DNA of 64,000 nt from CAJXQU01 sp965223825 (GCA_965223825.1 OZ245018.1:2666001-2730000), one strand, 5' to 3'. Shown: positions 35,257 through 44,728, numbered from the stretch's first letter. Program-made: numbers and translations. Notes: a model not told the origin generated them from the sequence alone.

Positions 35257-35662
35257 AAATCTCCGTCATTTATTTTGAATCAATTAATACCCGAATGATC
35301 TTAACGTACTGAAGCGTTATCTCAAGCAGACAGCCATTCACCTTGGATCAGATCTCTTTACTAATTCTTAGGTGAAATTTAATTTCTGATCGTACATAAC
35401 CACAGCGCGAGCAATGATTTAGTCTGTGCGAATTTATTTATATAATTATTGAAATTCGTTATTTTTTTAACGAGCTGATCGTCGTTGTAACTGACTGTTT
35501 AAAGCGGGGATAGTTTATTTTTTTATACGAATTTATTTGTATAAACTTGAATTTTTGTAATGCTGATATACCTGTTCCTCATCCACCTAACCCGAAATGA
35601 TCATTGTATTTCAGGTAAGGTGAATGAGAGCTGAATTCTTAAGAATCACTGAATGATCAATC
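35257..35662. other. 406-bp A/T-rich region with two inverted repeats
   Basis: Lies between the DUF481 start and the lon stop, both on the minus strand, so it holds the DUF481 promoter and the end of the lon message. TTATAC-N10-GTATAA (35523-35544) is a perfect dyad. A longer imperfect stem lies at 35578-35630. No gene seen. Confidence 0.5.
35578..35630 (-). terminator. long imperfect hairpin after lon
   Basis: The arms CTCATCCACCTAACCCGAAAT and its mirror near 35608-35630 pair over about 20 bases with a few mismatches. No U-run follows on the minus strand, so it may protect the 3' end or slow transcription. Confidence 0.5.
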
Positions 35663-38008
35663 CTAACCTAATGCCACGTCCAATGCTTCTTCGACTTTCT
35701 CAAGTAATACAAAGTTAAGTTTCTTTCGTGCAGATTCAGGGATTTCTTCAATATCGCGTTCATTGCGAACCGGGATCATGACAGTTTTGATACCAGCCCG
35801 TGCTGCAGCGATACATTTCTCCTTTAACCCACCAATCGGCAGTACCATACCGCGGAGACTGATCTCACCTGTCATCGCAACATCGCGCTTGATTTTTTGA
35901 TCCGTCAGTAAAGATGCCAACGCAAGAAACATCGCCACGCCGGCACTTGGGCCATCTTTGGGTATTGCGCCTGCGGGTACATGAATATGAACATCATTCT
36001 TCTCAAATAATTCACGATCAATACCGAGTTGATCGTGACGTGATTTGATCAGAGTAAACGCGGCCTGCGCACTTTCTTTCATCACATCGCCGAGTTGGCC
36101 CGTAAGAATTAATGTTCCTTTACCCGGTGTTTTTGTGGCTTCAACAAATAAAATATCACCACCGACTGGTGTCCATGCAAGACCTGTCGCCACACCCGGT
36201 ACACCGGTACGCAAAGCAATCTCATTTTCGAATTTCCGACCGCCTAAGATCGTGTGAATATCCTCAACGTCGATCTTCATTTTAGTTACTTCACCGGCCG
36301 CGACTTTAACAGCTGCATGACGAAAAACCGCACCGATCTCTCGCTCCAAATTCCGGCAGCCAGCTTCTTTTGTATACCCTTCGATGATCAATTTTAGTGC
36401 TTTGGCCGTTAAGGTAACTTGACTGGCTTTAAGTCCATTTTGTTTGATCTGACGTTTCACCAAGTATTTTTTCGCGATGTTGTATTTCTCTTCATCGGTG
36501 TAACCCGTAAGCTGAATAATTTCCATACGATCGCGTAGTGGTCGTGGAATATCGTCGATCACATTCGCGGTGCTGATGAATAACACTTTACTTAAATCAA
36601 ACGGCACGCCGAGATAGTTATCTTCAAACGTGGTGTTCTGTTCCGGATCGAGTACTTCAAGTAAAGCCGCTGAAGGATCACCGTGAAAGCTTGCGGATAA
36701 TTTGTCCATTTCATCGAGCATGAACACTGGGTTTCGCGTACCAGCTTTGCGCAGAGACTGAATAATTTTACCTGGCATCGCGCCAATGTAAGTGCGACGA
36801 TGTCCACGAATTTCCGCTTCATCATGCACACCGCCCAAACTCGCACGCACAAATTCCAATCCGATCGCGCGGGCGATACTTTGGCCCAATGAGGTTTTAC
36901 CCACGCCCGGTGGACCGACAAAACACAAGATCGGACTGCGACCTTCTGGATTTAGTTTGCGCACGGCGAGGTATTCAAGAATGCGTTTTTTGATTTTGTC
37001 GAGACCGTAATGATCTTGATCAAGAATTTTACTCGCCGCATCAATGTCGATTTGTTCTTCGTCTAAAGTACTCCACGGCACGTCGATCAGCCAATCTAAA
37101 TACGTTCGGCTAATAGAATATTCCGAAGACGATTCCGGCATTTTTTCCAAACGACGTAATTCTTTAATTGCTTGATCTTCCACCTCCTCCGGCATTTCCG
37201 CTTTCAGGATGGATTCGGCAATTTCATCTAATTCCGATCCGTCATCCTCACCCAACTCGCGTTTTATTTCTTCGAGTTGTTGGCGAAGCATATATTCACG
37301 TTGACGTTCGTTCAGTTTCTCTTGGGTTTGAACGTGAATTTTTTGCGATATTTTTAACACTTCAACGCGATGACTAATGTGTGAAATCACTTTATCGAGA
37401 CGCGTTTTAAGATCGATCGTTTCAAGCACGTCTTGCTTCTCTTCCGGCTCAATATCGATAAAACTCGCGACAATATCCGCAAGATCAGACGGTGAAGAAA
37501 TACTTTGGATCGCGTTCGCTAATTCCATCGGGGCGTGCGGCAGTAATTCCAAACCTTCCAACGCTAGCGCCTTTAAGCGATGCATGCGCGCTTCTATTTC
37601 GGTGTCGTTATCTTCGCTTTCACGAATATAATCAACCCGCGCCAACATAAACGGATATCCTTCAATGTATTCAAGAATTCGGAAACGTTGTTCGCCCTGA
37701 CAGATCACATTATGCGTGTTGTCTTCCGTCGTGCTGCCATGCCGCAGAATCGTAGCCGACGTACCGATGCGGTAAAGATCATCTCCCGTCGGTTTATCTT
37801 CCTCTGCATCACGTTGCAAAATAAGTCCGACGCGTCGCTTACTGCTAGAGGCTTCTAAAACACCCGCGATAGAGCGTTCACGACCAACCTGCATTGGCAT
37901 CATCACGCCAGGAAACATCACCAGGTTTCGCACAGGTACGATGATCAACACATCTTCGGGGATGGCTGGTAGCACTTCCGAACTTTGATAATCTTGTTTC
38001 TTACTCAC
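35663..38008 (-). CDS. lon: ATP-dependent protease Lon
   Basis: Cytoplasmic AAA+ protease of 781 residues, the usual Lon length. N-terminal domain starting VLIIVPVRNLVMFPGV, Walker A GPPGVGKTSLG (about 355), Walker B FMLDEMDK and catalytic Ser in PKDGPSAGVA with Lys in GGLKEKCIAA. The GTG at 38008 has an AAAGGA site 8 nt upstream and matches the family start; the frame extends to an ATG at 38062 with no family resemblance. A sigma-32-type promoter lies about 140 bp upstream. Confidence 0.95.
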   Translation of the reverse strand: MSKKQDYQSSEVLPAIPEDVLIIVPVRNLVMFPGVMMPMQVGRERSIAGVLEASSSKRRVGLILQRDAEEDKPTGDDLYRIGTSATILRHGSTTEDNTHNVICQGEQRFRILEYIEGYPFMLARVDYIRESEDNDTEIEARMHRLKALALEGLELLPHAPMELANAIQSISSPSDLADIVASFIDIEPEEKQDVLETIDLKTRLDKVISHISHRVEVLKISQKIHVQTQEKLNERQREYMLRQQLEEIKRELGEDDGSELDEIAESILKAEMPEEVEDQAIKELRRLEKMPESSSEYSISRTYLDWLIDVPWSTLDEEQIDIDAASKILDQDHYGLDKIKKRILEYLAVRKLNPEGRSPILCFVGPPGVGKTSLGQSIARAIGLEFVRASLGGVHDEAEIRGHRRTYIGAMPGKIIQSLRKAGTRNPVFMLDEMDKLSASFHGDPSAALLEVLDPEQNTTFEDNYLGVPFDLSKVLFISTANVIDDIPRPLRDRMEIIQLTGYTDEEKYNIAKKYLVKRQIKQNGLKASQVTLTAKALKLIIEGYTKEAGCRNLEREIGAVFRHAAVKVAAGEVTKMKIDVEDIHTILGGRKFENEIALRTGVPGVATGLAWTPVGGDILFVEATKTPGKGTLILTGQLGDVMKESAQAAFTLIKSRHDQLGIDRELFEKNDVHIHVPAGAIPKDGPSAGVAMFLALASLLTDQKIKRDVAMTGEISLRGMVLPIGGLKEKCIAAARAGIKTVMIPVRNERDIEEIPESARKKLNFVLLEKVEEALDVALG

Positions 38009-38391
38009 TCGGTTTTCCTTTATCTGATTGACACCGCTTCCGTCGCTTTTTGCGAAAGTCACGCTAATTTATTCAGCCAATGTCATCTTATTATTTTTAT
38101 AATGCGGATCTTGATCATCAATATCGCATCAAATCGTTAATGTCTTAGATCAATATATGGGCAAGCGTTCAAAATTCAAGCTGTGATGATAGTCTTGTTA
38201 GAAATGCGTTCGACAACCCATGTTTGCGCAATTGTTCCGTCGTTGGAACAACGTAGGATATGGTCAGGATTGATTCAAAACCACGATGAAAAATTGTCTG
38301 ATCTTTTTAAATAATTTACGAAGGGCTTATTAATGACGCTTAAGATTGCCAAAATAATGTCGAGAATCCAATGTTCAGAATTTTATCAAAC
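38009..38391. other. 383-bp region between lon and folA
   Basis: Carries the lon leader and its heat-shock promoter (38154-38180) and the downstream end of folA. The remaining ~200 bp hold no gene or hairpin that I can support. Confidence 0.5.
38154..38180 (-). promoter_or_regulatory. heat-shock (sigma-32-type) promoter of lon
   Basis: On the minus strand CTTGAA is followed after 13 nt by CCCATATA, close to the sigma-32 consensus CTTGAA-N11-16-CCCCATnT. Transcription would begin near 38146, about 140 nt before the lon GTG. lon is a classical heat-shock gene. Confidence 0.75.
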
Positions 38392-38925
38392 TTAAAATTC
38401 TGAACGACGCTCGTGTACGACAAAACTAAAATCAAAATCGTTCTTATCACTCGCCGTATGTGACTCACGCGAGGTTTCACTCCAATCAAACGGATCGAGT
38501 ACAGGAAACCACGTATCAGCCTCTACCACCGCATCCACTTCGGTTATGTAAAGCCGCTGCGCCAGATGCAACGCTTCCACATACAGCGTCGCGCCGCCAA
38601 TGATCATCACTTCAGGCACGTCATCGACCAATGCAATGCCAGCTTCTAAAGACGTGGATACATCGCAACCCGGTGCTTCAAATAATGGATTCCGTGAGAT
38701 CACGATATTGCGACGTCCAGGCAAGGGACGGCCAATGGATTCATAAGTTTTGCGCCCCATGATGATCGGCTTTCCCATTGTGATCGATTTGAAATATTGC
38801 AGATCAGACGACAATCGCCATGGCAAATCGCCATTCAAGCCGATCGCACGTTTACGGTCCATTGCGACTACCAATGACACGATTTGCTTGGATGGTGTAA
38901 GAGGCTTTTTATCGGTAATGTTCAT
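38392..38925 (-). CDS. folA: dihydrofolate reductase
   Basis: Reduces dihydrofolate to tetrahydrofolate with NADPH. 177 residues with the usual landmarks AIGLNGDLPWRLSSDLQYFK (active-site Asp in the DLQYFK helix), IIMGRKTYESIGRPLPGR, VMIIGGATLY and YITEVDA. It follows thyA by 30 bp on the same strand. In a methylotroph using tetrahydrofolate-linked C1 flow, supply of this cofactor is especially relevant (inference). Confidence 0.95.
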   Translation of the reverse strand: MNITDKKPLTPSKQIVSLVVAMDRKRAIGLNGDLPWRLSSDLQYFKSITMGKPIIMGRKTYESIGRPLPGRRNIVISRNPLFEAPGCDVSTSLEAGIALVDDVPEVMIIGGATLYVEALHLAQRLYITEVDAVVEADTWFPVLDPFDWSETSRESHTASDKNDFDFSFVVHERRSEF

Positions 38926-38955
38926 TGCTAAAACTCGATATTTTTACGTTGAAAA

Positions 38956-39750
38956 CTAGATCGCGATCGGTGCTGAAATGGACGGATGCGCTTGATAATC
39001 GATCAGTTCAAAATCCTCAAATTTAAAATCAAAAATGGATTTCACTTGCGAATTAATTTTCATCGTCGGTAATGACTTTGGTTCACGATCAAGTTGTGTA
39101 TCAACTTGGTCTAGATGGTTCATGTAAATATGTGCATCGCCGAGATTATGGATAAATTCGCCCAATTCCAAATTTGTCACTTGCGCAATCATCATGGTTA
39201 GCAACGCATAGGAAGCGATATTAAAGGGAACGCCGAGAAAAATATCCGCACTGCGTTGGTAAAGCTGGCAGGATAATTTTCCGTTCGCCACGTAAAATTG
39301 AAAAAACGCATGGCACGGCGCTAAGGCCATTTGATCCAGCTCGCCAACATTCCACGCACTGACGATTAAACGGCGTGAATTAGGATCGCTTTTGATCTGC
39401 TCAATCACGTTCTCAATCTGATCAACTACCGACCCGTCTGGTCGTTGCCAGTGCCGCCATTGCGCACCGTAAACAGGACCAAGATCGCCCTTGTCGTCCG
39501 CCCATTCATCCCAGATCGATACGCCACTCTCTTGTAAAGATCGCACGTTAGTTTCGCCTCGCAAAAACCAAAGTAGCTCATGAATGATCGATTTAAGGTG
39601 TAATTTCTTTGTGGTTAAAAGCGGAAAGCCATCATTCAGATCAAAACGCATCTGATAACCAAAAACGCTAATTGTTCCAGTGCCGGTGCGATCACCTTTT
39701 TCAACACCGACTTCTTTGACATGTTTAAGTAGATCAAGGTACTGCTGCAC
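38956..39750 (-). CDS. thyA: thymidylate synthase
   Basis: Makes dTMP from dUMP using methylene-tetrahydrofolate. 264 residues, the E. coli length. Landmarks are DRTGTGTISVFGYQMRFDL, the nucleophile region LAPCHAFFQFYV, YQRSADIFLGVPFN and HIYMNHLDQ. It lies 4 bp after lgt and 30 bp before folA, giving the common lgt-thyA-folA order. Confidence 0.97.
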   Translation of the reverse strand: MQQYLDLLKHVKEVGVEKGDRTGTGTISVFGYQMRFDLNDGFPLLTTKKLHLKSIIHELLWFLRGETNVRSLQESGVSIWDEWADDKGDLGPVYGAQWRHWQRPDGSVVDQIENVIEQIKSDPNSRRLIVSAWNVGELDQMALAPCHAFFQFYVANGKLSCQLYQRSADIFLGVPFNIASYALLTMMIAQVTNLELGEFIHNLGDAHIYMNHLDQVDTQLDREPKSLPTMKINSQVKSIFDFKFEDFELIDYQAHPSISAPIAI

Positions 39751-39754
39751 GTAA

Positions 39755-40552
39755 TTAACCTCTCGTTCGGCGAGACGCGAACATCATTAATAACGCGCCT
39801 GCGAGAATCATGGGGACGGAATAAACTTGACCAAGCGTGAGCCAGTCAAAGGCGATGTAGCCGACATGCGCATCGGGTAATCGCACAAATTCAACAAGAA
39901 AGCGGAAAAAGCCATAACCGATCAAGAACAATCCAGAAATCATCCCGGCGGGCCGAGGCTTCGAGGAATACATCCACAATATTATAAAGAGCAAGATACC
40001 TTCTAACGCGGCTTCGTAAAGTTGTGAGGCATGACGAGGCACGCCACCGGCGGCTGGATCGGTGAATAAAACACCCCACGGTTTATCGGTTGGTGATCCC
40101 CAGAGTTCTTGATTAATAAAGTTCGCGATGCGGCCAAAAAACAAACCAACAGGCACGGCCGGGGCGATAAAGTCGGACACGTCAAAAAAAGTTTTATTGG
40201 TTTTACGGGCGAACAATGCGAGCGCGATCAGCACGCCGATGAGTCCACCATGGAAGGCCATACCGCCTTCCCAAACTCTGAATATAGCCAGTGGATCGGC
40301 TAAGTAAGACGAAAACTTATAGAGAAAAATATACCCCAGTCTGCCACCCAACACCGCTCCGAATGCACAATACACCACCAAATCGGCGACCTGATCGGTA
40401 TTCCAGCTAGCGTGCCAGCGACCACGCCGTGCTCGCCAGCTAAGTAAAGCCCAAGCAAGGCCAAAACCAAGGATGTAACTAATGCCATACCAACGGATCG
40501 CAACGGGTCCTAACTGGATGGCGATGGGGTCAATAGTCGGGAACTGAATCAT
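39755..40552 (-). CDS. lgt: prolipoprotein diacylglyceryl transferase
   Basis: Inner-membrane enzyme of 265 residues that transfers diacylglycerol to the lipobox cysteine of prolipoproteins. Seven hydrophobic segments; the Lgt signature GRIANFINQELWG with the essential Asn/Gln region, and HGGLIGV and SQLYEAALEG, are all present. First gene of the lgt-thyA-folA unit. Confidence 0.95.
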   Translation of the reverse strand: MIQFPTIDPIAIQLGPVAIRWYGISYILGFGLAWALLSWRARRGRWHASWNTDQVADLVVYCAFGAVLGGRLGYIFLYKFSSYLADPLAIFRVWEGGMAFHGGLIGVLIALALFARKTNKTFFDVSDFIAPAVPVGLFFGRIANFINQELWGSPTDKPWGVLFTDPAAGGVPRHASQLYEAALEGILLFIILWMYSSKPRPAGMISGLFLIGYGFFRFLVEFVRLPDAHVGYIAFDWLTLGQVYSVPMILAGALLMMFASRRTRG

Positions 40553-41069
40553 CGCGATGATGGTATCAAAATCCCTGAAAGACTTCCTTTCTTTTACGCA
40601 TGGATGTTTCTAAATGACCTAGCAATGCTCACAGGTCGAATCCATGCAACACGGAAATTAAAAATGAGCGAATTCATTCGAAGATGGATAAGGTACGCCA
40701 TGACACTTCCGTCGTCTCCCAACCCTACAATAGATAAAATGGATGGAGAATTATTACCTCATACTCTTTCAGTTTTTGGATGCGCCACTGGGTGTCTTTT
40801 CGGTAGCGTAGCGCCACAGCAGGAGTCATGCCAATTGTTAAATATGGCAACGTAATTAGTTCGATTAGTCTGGGCAATAGTTTGCTTATTTAAAAAAATG
40901 ATGACGAAAAAGTTGGTGACATAGACAAAAAAATATTATTTATAATAAAAATATCAATGACTTGTATTTTATACGCATATTTTAAAGTGTCGCCTTCTCG
41001 TCTCCGACGATGTAAATTTTACTTGTGAGCTGTCTTCGGAATTGACTCTCTCACTCCTTCCTCGATAAC

Positions 41070-41097
41070 TTCACAGGACTGATCGCTGTGTTATAGT
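41070..41097 (+). promoter_or_regulatory. sigma-70-type promoter of the gene at 41179
   Basis: TTCACA (-35, one mismatch) and TATAGT (-10, one mismatch) are 16 bp apart, about 80 bp before the start codon. The -10 overlaps a perfect operator-like dyad. Confidence 0.6.
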
Positions 41098-41113
41098 GTC
41101 AACAAATTGACAC
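41096..41113. promoter_or_regulatory. operator-like dyad GTGTCAA-N4-TTGACAC
   Basis: Perfect 7-bp arms around CAAA, overlapping the -10 and start region of the promoter just upstream. The position is typical of a repressor site (TetR, MarR or GntR type); the regulator is unknown. Confidence 0.6.
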
Positions 41114-41178
41114 CGCATAACTCTCAATGAGTCGCGATAAATAACAAATAAACCACCAAGTATCTCTGAGGGAAGATT

Positions 41179-41955
41179 ATGGACAATCACACCCCGTTTG
41201 CTCGAACACAGTTGAGTGCACAATCGAACAAACTTCTTGCAACATCGCGTAGGGTGAATAGACTGCGAAATATCTTCATCGCAACCAGCTTATTCATTGC
41301 CGGTGCTGTCTTTACGCAAAACAGCCAAGCCATTCAAGTGCAAATCCGTGTTGTCGATCCTGTTCAATTCAAACCAGTTAGCAACGCATCGGTTTGTCTC
41401 GGCACGCCAGCCCAGCTTGATCAATTCGGCTCACAACGCACAGATTCGCGCGGTCTTGTTTCGTTTAATCTCGCCACCAGAATTCCCGCCTTAGTAACCG
41501 TCTCAGGCCACCAACGTAAAGGAGTTCAACGTGCTGTCAGCGTTGGCAATACGAATATCCTACGAGAGATTACGCTCCCACGCGGCGGCATGGGGCCGAA
41601 TTGTGAGGCCAGTCCTTCTCTGCTGCCTATCACGCCCCATAAAAGACAAGAAACACCCAAACTACGCCTCGCTGGTTTACAGCTTGATCGTGGTGAGGCA
41701 CAAACTCGTAGCCGTAGCGTTATCCTCTCGCCAACGATTCATGGCAACGCAACACATTTTCGTGTGAGCGAAGATCGCAATTTTAAAGACGCGGAATGGG
41801 AGTTGTTTCAAGCTGCACCCATGTATATGTTGAGCGAAGGAAACGGCCTTAAACAACTATATTACCAAGCACGTGAAGTAATGCAGGTGGAAAAAGGCAA
41901 AGTTGAGCGTTTGTCGAATGTAGTCAGCGATCGGATCGAGTTTATCTCTCGCTAG
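41179..41955 (+). CDS. exported protein of unknown function
   Basis: A 258-residue protein with a long basic n-region and a signal peptide ending NSQAIQ (about residue 51). Residues ~52-130 (VQIRVVDPVQFKPVSNASVCLGTPA..., TDSRGLVSFNLATRIPALVTVSG) resemble a small beta-sandwich of the carboxypeptidase-regulatory or transthyretin-like kind. The rest is unrecognised. No membrane anchor after the signal. Transcribed alone from a strong-looking promoter with a palindromic operator, followed by a 12-bp stem hairpin. Confidence 0.5.
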   Translation: MDNHTPFARTQLSAQSNKLLATSRRVNRLRNIFIATSLFIAGAVFTQNSQAIQVQIRVVDPVQFKPVSNASVCLGTPAQLDQFGSQRTDSRGLVSFNLATRIPALVTVSGHQRKGVQRAVSVGNTNILREITLPRGGMGPNCEASPSLLPITPHKRQETPKLRLAGLQLDRGEAQTRSRSVILSPTIHGNATHFRVSEDRNFKDAEWELFQAAPMYMLSEGNGLKQLYYQAREVMQVEKGKVERLSNVVSDRIEFISR

Positions 41956-41966
41956 GCACGATAGAA

Positions 41967-42007
41967 CTCATCCTCCTTCTACACGCGAAACGTGAAAGGA
42001 GGATGAG
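41967..42007 (+). terminator. 12-bp stem hairpin
   Basis: CTCATCCTCCTT pairs perfectly with AAGGAGGATGAG; an inner CACG/CGTG stem extends it. No U-run follows on the plus strand. Located just past the stop of the exported protein gene. Confidence 0.6.
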
Positions 42008-42066
42008 AAAGAAATACGCGTAGCTATGTTGATTCCAATCTTTCTCGACGAACGTATAATGGAACC

Positions 42067-42717
42067 ATGTCTACACCCGTTAAAAATGTATTAGCACTCA
42101 TCTTGATCCTTGCTGCCTTAGCCGCTGGCGTGTTTCTCTCACTACAGATGAAACCGTCGCAGAGCAAAGATGATCAAGCCCGATCAATTTCTGGCCTCAT
42201 GTGGCCCAACCCTAAAGTCTTACAAGAGTTTGATCTACTCGATCAAAACGGTGAAGCATTCAATCTTGATCGCCTCAAAGAGCATTGGTCACTCCTCTTT
42301 TTTGGTTATACGCGCTGTCCAGATATCTGTCCGGCGACCATGACTTTAATGAACGATATTACCCTTACATTAAAAGCTGAAAACCAACCAACACCGCAGA
42401 TTGTGTTTATCAGTGTTGATCCTGATCGGGATAATCAATCACTTTTAAAAGACTACATGGCATACTTTAACCCTGACTTTATAGGCGCGACAGCTGAGCC
42501 CGAGAAATTACACGTTCTTCTCAAACAGTTGGGGATTCTCTCCATGAAAGTTAAACAAGAAGGCAGTAGCGAGTACCTCGTTGATCATTCCGCATCACTA
42601 CTTTTAGTTGATCCAGAAGGTCAGCTTTTATCTGTTTTCTCAGCGCCACATAACGCCGACGAAATACGTGAGCGTTATCTCAACATTCGCCAATTTTTCG
42701 AAAACGAGGGCGAATAA
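42067..42717 (+). CDS. SCO1/SenC family copper chaperone
   Basis: Membrane-anchored (helix about 7-27) periplasmic thioredoxin-fold protein of 216 residues that delivers copper to the CuA site of cytochrome oxidase. Copper ligands are both Cys of CPDIC (about residue 83-87) and the His of VDHSAS near residue 170. The PCuAC gene starts right after its stop codon (TAAATG), a typical pair for oxidase CuA assembly. Confidence 0.92.
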   Translation: MSTPVKNVLALILILAALAAGVFLSLQMKPSQSKDDQARSISGLMWPNPKVLQEFDLLDQNGEAFNLDRLKEHWSLLFFGYTRCPDICPATMTLMNDITLTLKAENQPTPQIVFISVDPDRDNQSLLKDYMAYFNPDFIGATAEPEKLHVLLKQLGILSMKVKQEGSSEYLVDHSASLLLVDPEGQLLSVFSAPHNADEIRERYLNIRQFFENEGE

Positions 42718-43176
42718 ATGACTCGGATGATCAAGCAACTTATGCTGGGGCTTTGTTTCATTATTCCTTTGCACACTCCTGTGCATGCCGAAGAAAATGG
42801 TGGCCTCATCATTGAGCATGCATGGATACGTGAAGCACCACCGAGTGTTTCGATGCTTGCCGGCTACCTTGTGATCAAGAATCAAACAGATAAAGACGTA
42901 ACACTGATTTGCGCGAATAGCCCCGCATTTTCTTCTGTCGAGATCCACGCTTCTGTGATTGAAGATGGCATCGCAAAAATGCGCCACCTTAACGAAATAT
43001 TCATACCCGCTGGTTCAGACTACCACCTTGAGCCCGGTGGCTATCATCTGATGATGATGGGTAAAGAACAACCCGTTAAAATGGGTGATGAGATCCCAAT
43101 CGAGTTAATTTTTGTAGATCACGATAATGTCACTACCCAGGCTGTAGTTCGGCGAATTAAACACACCACTGAATAA
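42718..43176 (+). CDS. PCuAC-type periplasmic copper chaperone
   Basis: A 152-residue exported protein with a signal peptide (ending VHA). The Cu(I) motif HX10MX21HXM is exact: His in EIHAS, Met in AKMRH, then His and Met in YHLMMM. PCuAC cooperates with SCO1 to metallate CuA. Coupled to the SCO gene by adjacent stop/start codons and 11 bp before psd. Confidence 0.93.
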   Translation: MTRMIKQLMLGLCFIIPLHTPVHAEENGGLIIEHAWIREAPPSVSMLAGYLVIKNQTDKDVTLICANSPAFSSVEIHASVIEDGIAKMRHLNEIFIPAGSDYHLEPGGYHLMMMGKEQPVKMGDEIPIELIFVDHDNVTTQAVVRRIKHTTE

Positions 43177-43187
43177 GACGAAAACTG

Positions 43188-44051
43188 ATGTCGATCAAAA
43201 AACGCGTATATCTCACTCTGCAAAAAGTCATTCCACAGCATTTCCTGTCTGGCTGTATTTTTAGCCTGATGCACAGTGATCTACGACCGTTTAAGAATTT
43301 TCTAATCAAACAGTTCATCAAGCATTTCAATGTCGATCTCAGCACCGCAGTGAAAAATTCACCGGATGACTTTATTCACTTTAATGATTTCTTCGTACGT
43401 GAACTTACACCACAAGCGCGGCCAATAGATTCTTCACCAACAAGCCTGATCAGTCCTGTAGACGGTTGCGTTAGCCAGATCGGGAAAATTCATCAGGAAC
43501 GACTTTTTCAAGCAAAAGGCCATCACTATTTTTTATCGACGTTACTGGCAGGCGATCAGGCAATGACCGAAACATTCGAAAACGGCCAGTTTGCGACGCT
43601 CTACCTCTCCCCAAAAGATTACCACCGGATTCATATGCCAGTGGATGGGGTTTTGAAAAAACAAATCTACGTCCCCGGTGATTTGTATGCCGTTAATCCG
43701 ATCACGGTGGAAAATATTTCCGGTGTTTTCGCTCGTAACGAGCGCACTATTTTTTATTTCGACACACCAAATGGTCCAATGGTGCTGATCATGGTCGGCG
43801 CAATTTTCGTTGGTAGTATGGAAACGGTCTGGCAGCGAGCTCTAATCACCCCACCTTATGAAAAAGAAATCATTCGTGAAGAATTTGATACTGATTCGAT
43901 CAGTTTGATAAAAGGAGAGGAAATGGGTCGATTCAATATGGGCTCAACTGTGATTTTGCTTTTTCCAGATAACCAGATGACCTTTTCCAAAAACTTAATG
44001 GAACGTTCACCGGTACAAATGGGGCAAGCGATTGGTGAAATCATCATTTAA
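43188..44051 (+). CDS. psd: phosphatidylserine decarboxylase
   Basis: Makes phosphatidylethanolamine. A 287-residue pyruvoyl enzyme; the self-cleavage motif GST is seen in FNMGSTVILLF near the C-terminus, with the catalytic His in YHRIHMPVDG and FNDFFVREL near residue 67. It lies 11 bp after the copper chaperone pair, probably on the same transcript by proximity only. Confidence 0.93.
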   Translation: MSIKKRVYLTLQKVIPQHFLSGCIFSLMHSDLRPFKNFLIKQFIKHFNVDLSTAVKNSPDDFIHFNDFFVRELTPQARPIDSSPTSLISPVDGCVSQIGKIHQERLFQAKGHHYFLSTLLAGDQAMTETFENGQFATLYLSPKDYHRIHMPVDGVLKKQIYVPGDLYAVNPITVENISGVFARNERTIFYFDTPNGPMVLIMVGAIFVGSMETVWQRALITPPYEKEIIREEFDTDSISLIKGEEMGRFNMGSTVILLFPDNQMTFSKNLMERSPVQMGQAIGEIII

Positions 44052-44104
44052 TTTAAGCCAGTGAACCTCGTAAAATCCGCTTTCGCTGACGAATAATCAC
44101 GCTC

Positions 44105-44728
44105 TCAAATCGAATAATGTAGCCCACATTCGCGATTTAGTAACACTTTAGTCGGATCGTAGTAGTCGTTTTCTGTAGGCAAATCGTTCTCGTAAAGATA
44201 GCCTTCCAAATCAATTTCTGTCCAATCAAACACTGGCGCGACTTTGTAAATTCCACGTTTCGTCGTTGTGACAATATCCAACGTTTCACGTAATGCCGTT
44301 TGATCTTTCCGGATCCCGGTTAACCAAATTTCAGGCTTGAGTTCATCCAATGCCTGATTAAAAGGCTCTAACTTCACTTGGCGTGTGAACTCTTCGTGTA
44401 GTGGATCATCAATATCTGGCACGCCGCCCATCAACGCATTACGTCGGGCTGATGTCATTTCAGGCGTATAAATTTTCATGTTGAGGTTCAACTGTTTAAT
44501 CAGCTTTTCTGCAAATTTATACGTCGCTTTCGTGTTGTAACCATGATCCGCCCAGAGAATCGGCATATCCGGTTTTATTTGCGTCGCAAGATGCAAAAGC
44601 GCACCCGAGTGTGGTCCAAACTTTGTCGTTATAATGACCTTGTCTGTCTGCGCAACCGCCCATTTGATGATCTCAATGGGTGACTTTCCCTGTAATTCAG
44701 CATTGGTTTTATCTAAGTCGAGTTTCAC
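44105..44728 (-). CDS. short CysH-type (phospho)adenylyl sulfate reductase
   Basis: A 207-residue PAPS/APS reductase-family protein. The catalytic ECGLH is at the very C-terminus, the pyrophosphatase loop reads TTKFGPHSGALLHLA and the LTGIRKDQTALR block is conserved. No paired cysteines for a [4Fe-4S] cluster, so it is the PAPS (thioredoxin-dependent) type. It is about 35 residues shorter than E. coli CysH, with a divergent P-loop, so a related substrate is possible. A LysR-type palindrome lies in the divergent region upstream. Confidence 0.72.
   Translation of the reverse strand: MKLDLDKTNAELQGKSPIEIIKWAVAQTDKVIITTKFGPHSGALLHLATQIKPDMPILWADHGYNTKATYKFAEKLIKQLNLNMKIYTPEMTSARRNALMGGVPDIDDPLHEEFTRQVKLEPFNQALDELKPEIWLTGIRKDQTALRETLDIVTTTKRGIYKVAPVFDWTEIDLEGYLYENDLPTENDYYDPTKVLLNRECGLHYSI

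Larger units (their letters stand above)
40553..41178. other. 626-bp divergent region without a credible gene
   Basis: Holds the lgt promoter side and the promoter plus operator of the gene at 41179. An 83-codon frame at 40604-40855 has no recognisable feature and I do not call it. The stretch 40870-41000 is strongly A/T-rich. Nothing else stands out. Confidence 0.5.

Noticed and set aside
40604..40855. 83-codon plus-strand frame between lgt and the exported-protein gene
   Set aside because: No signal peptide, domain or Shine-Dalgarno; composition looks like non-coding sequence. Kept as part of the intergenic note only.
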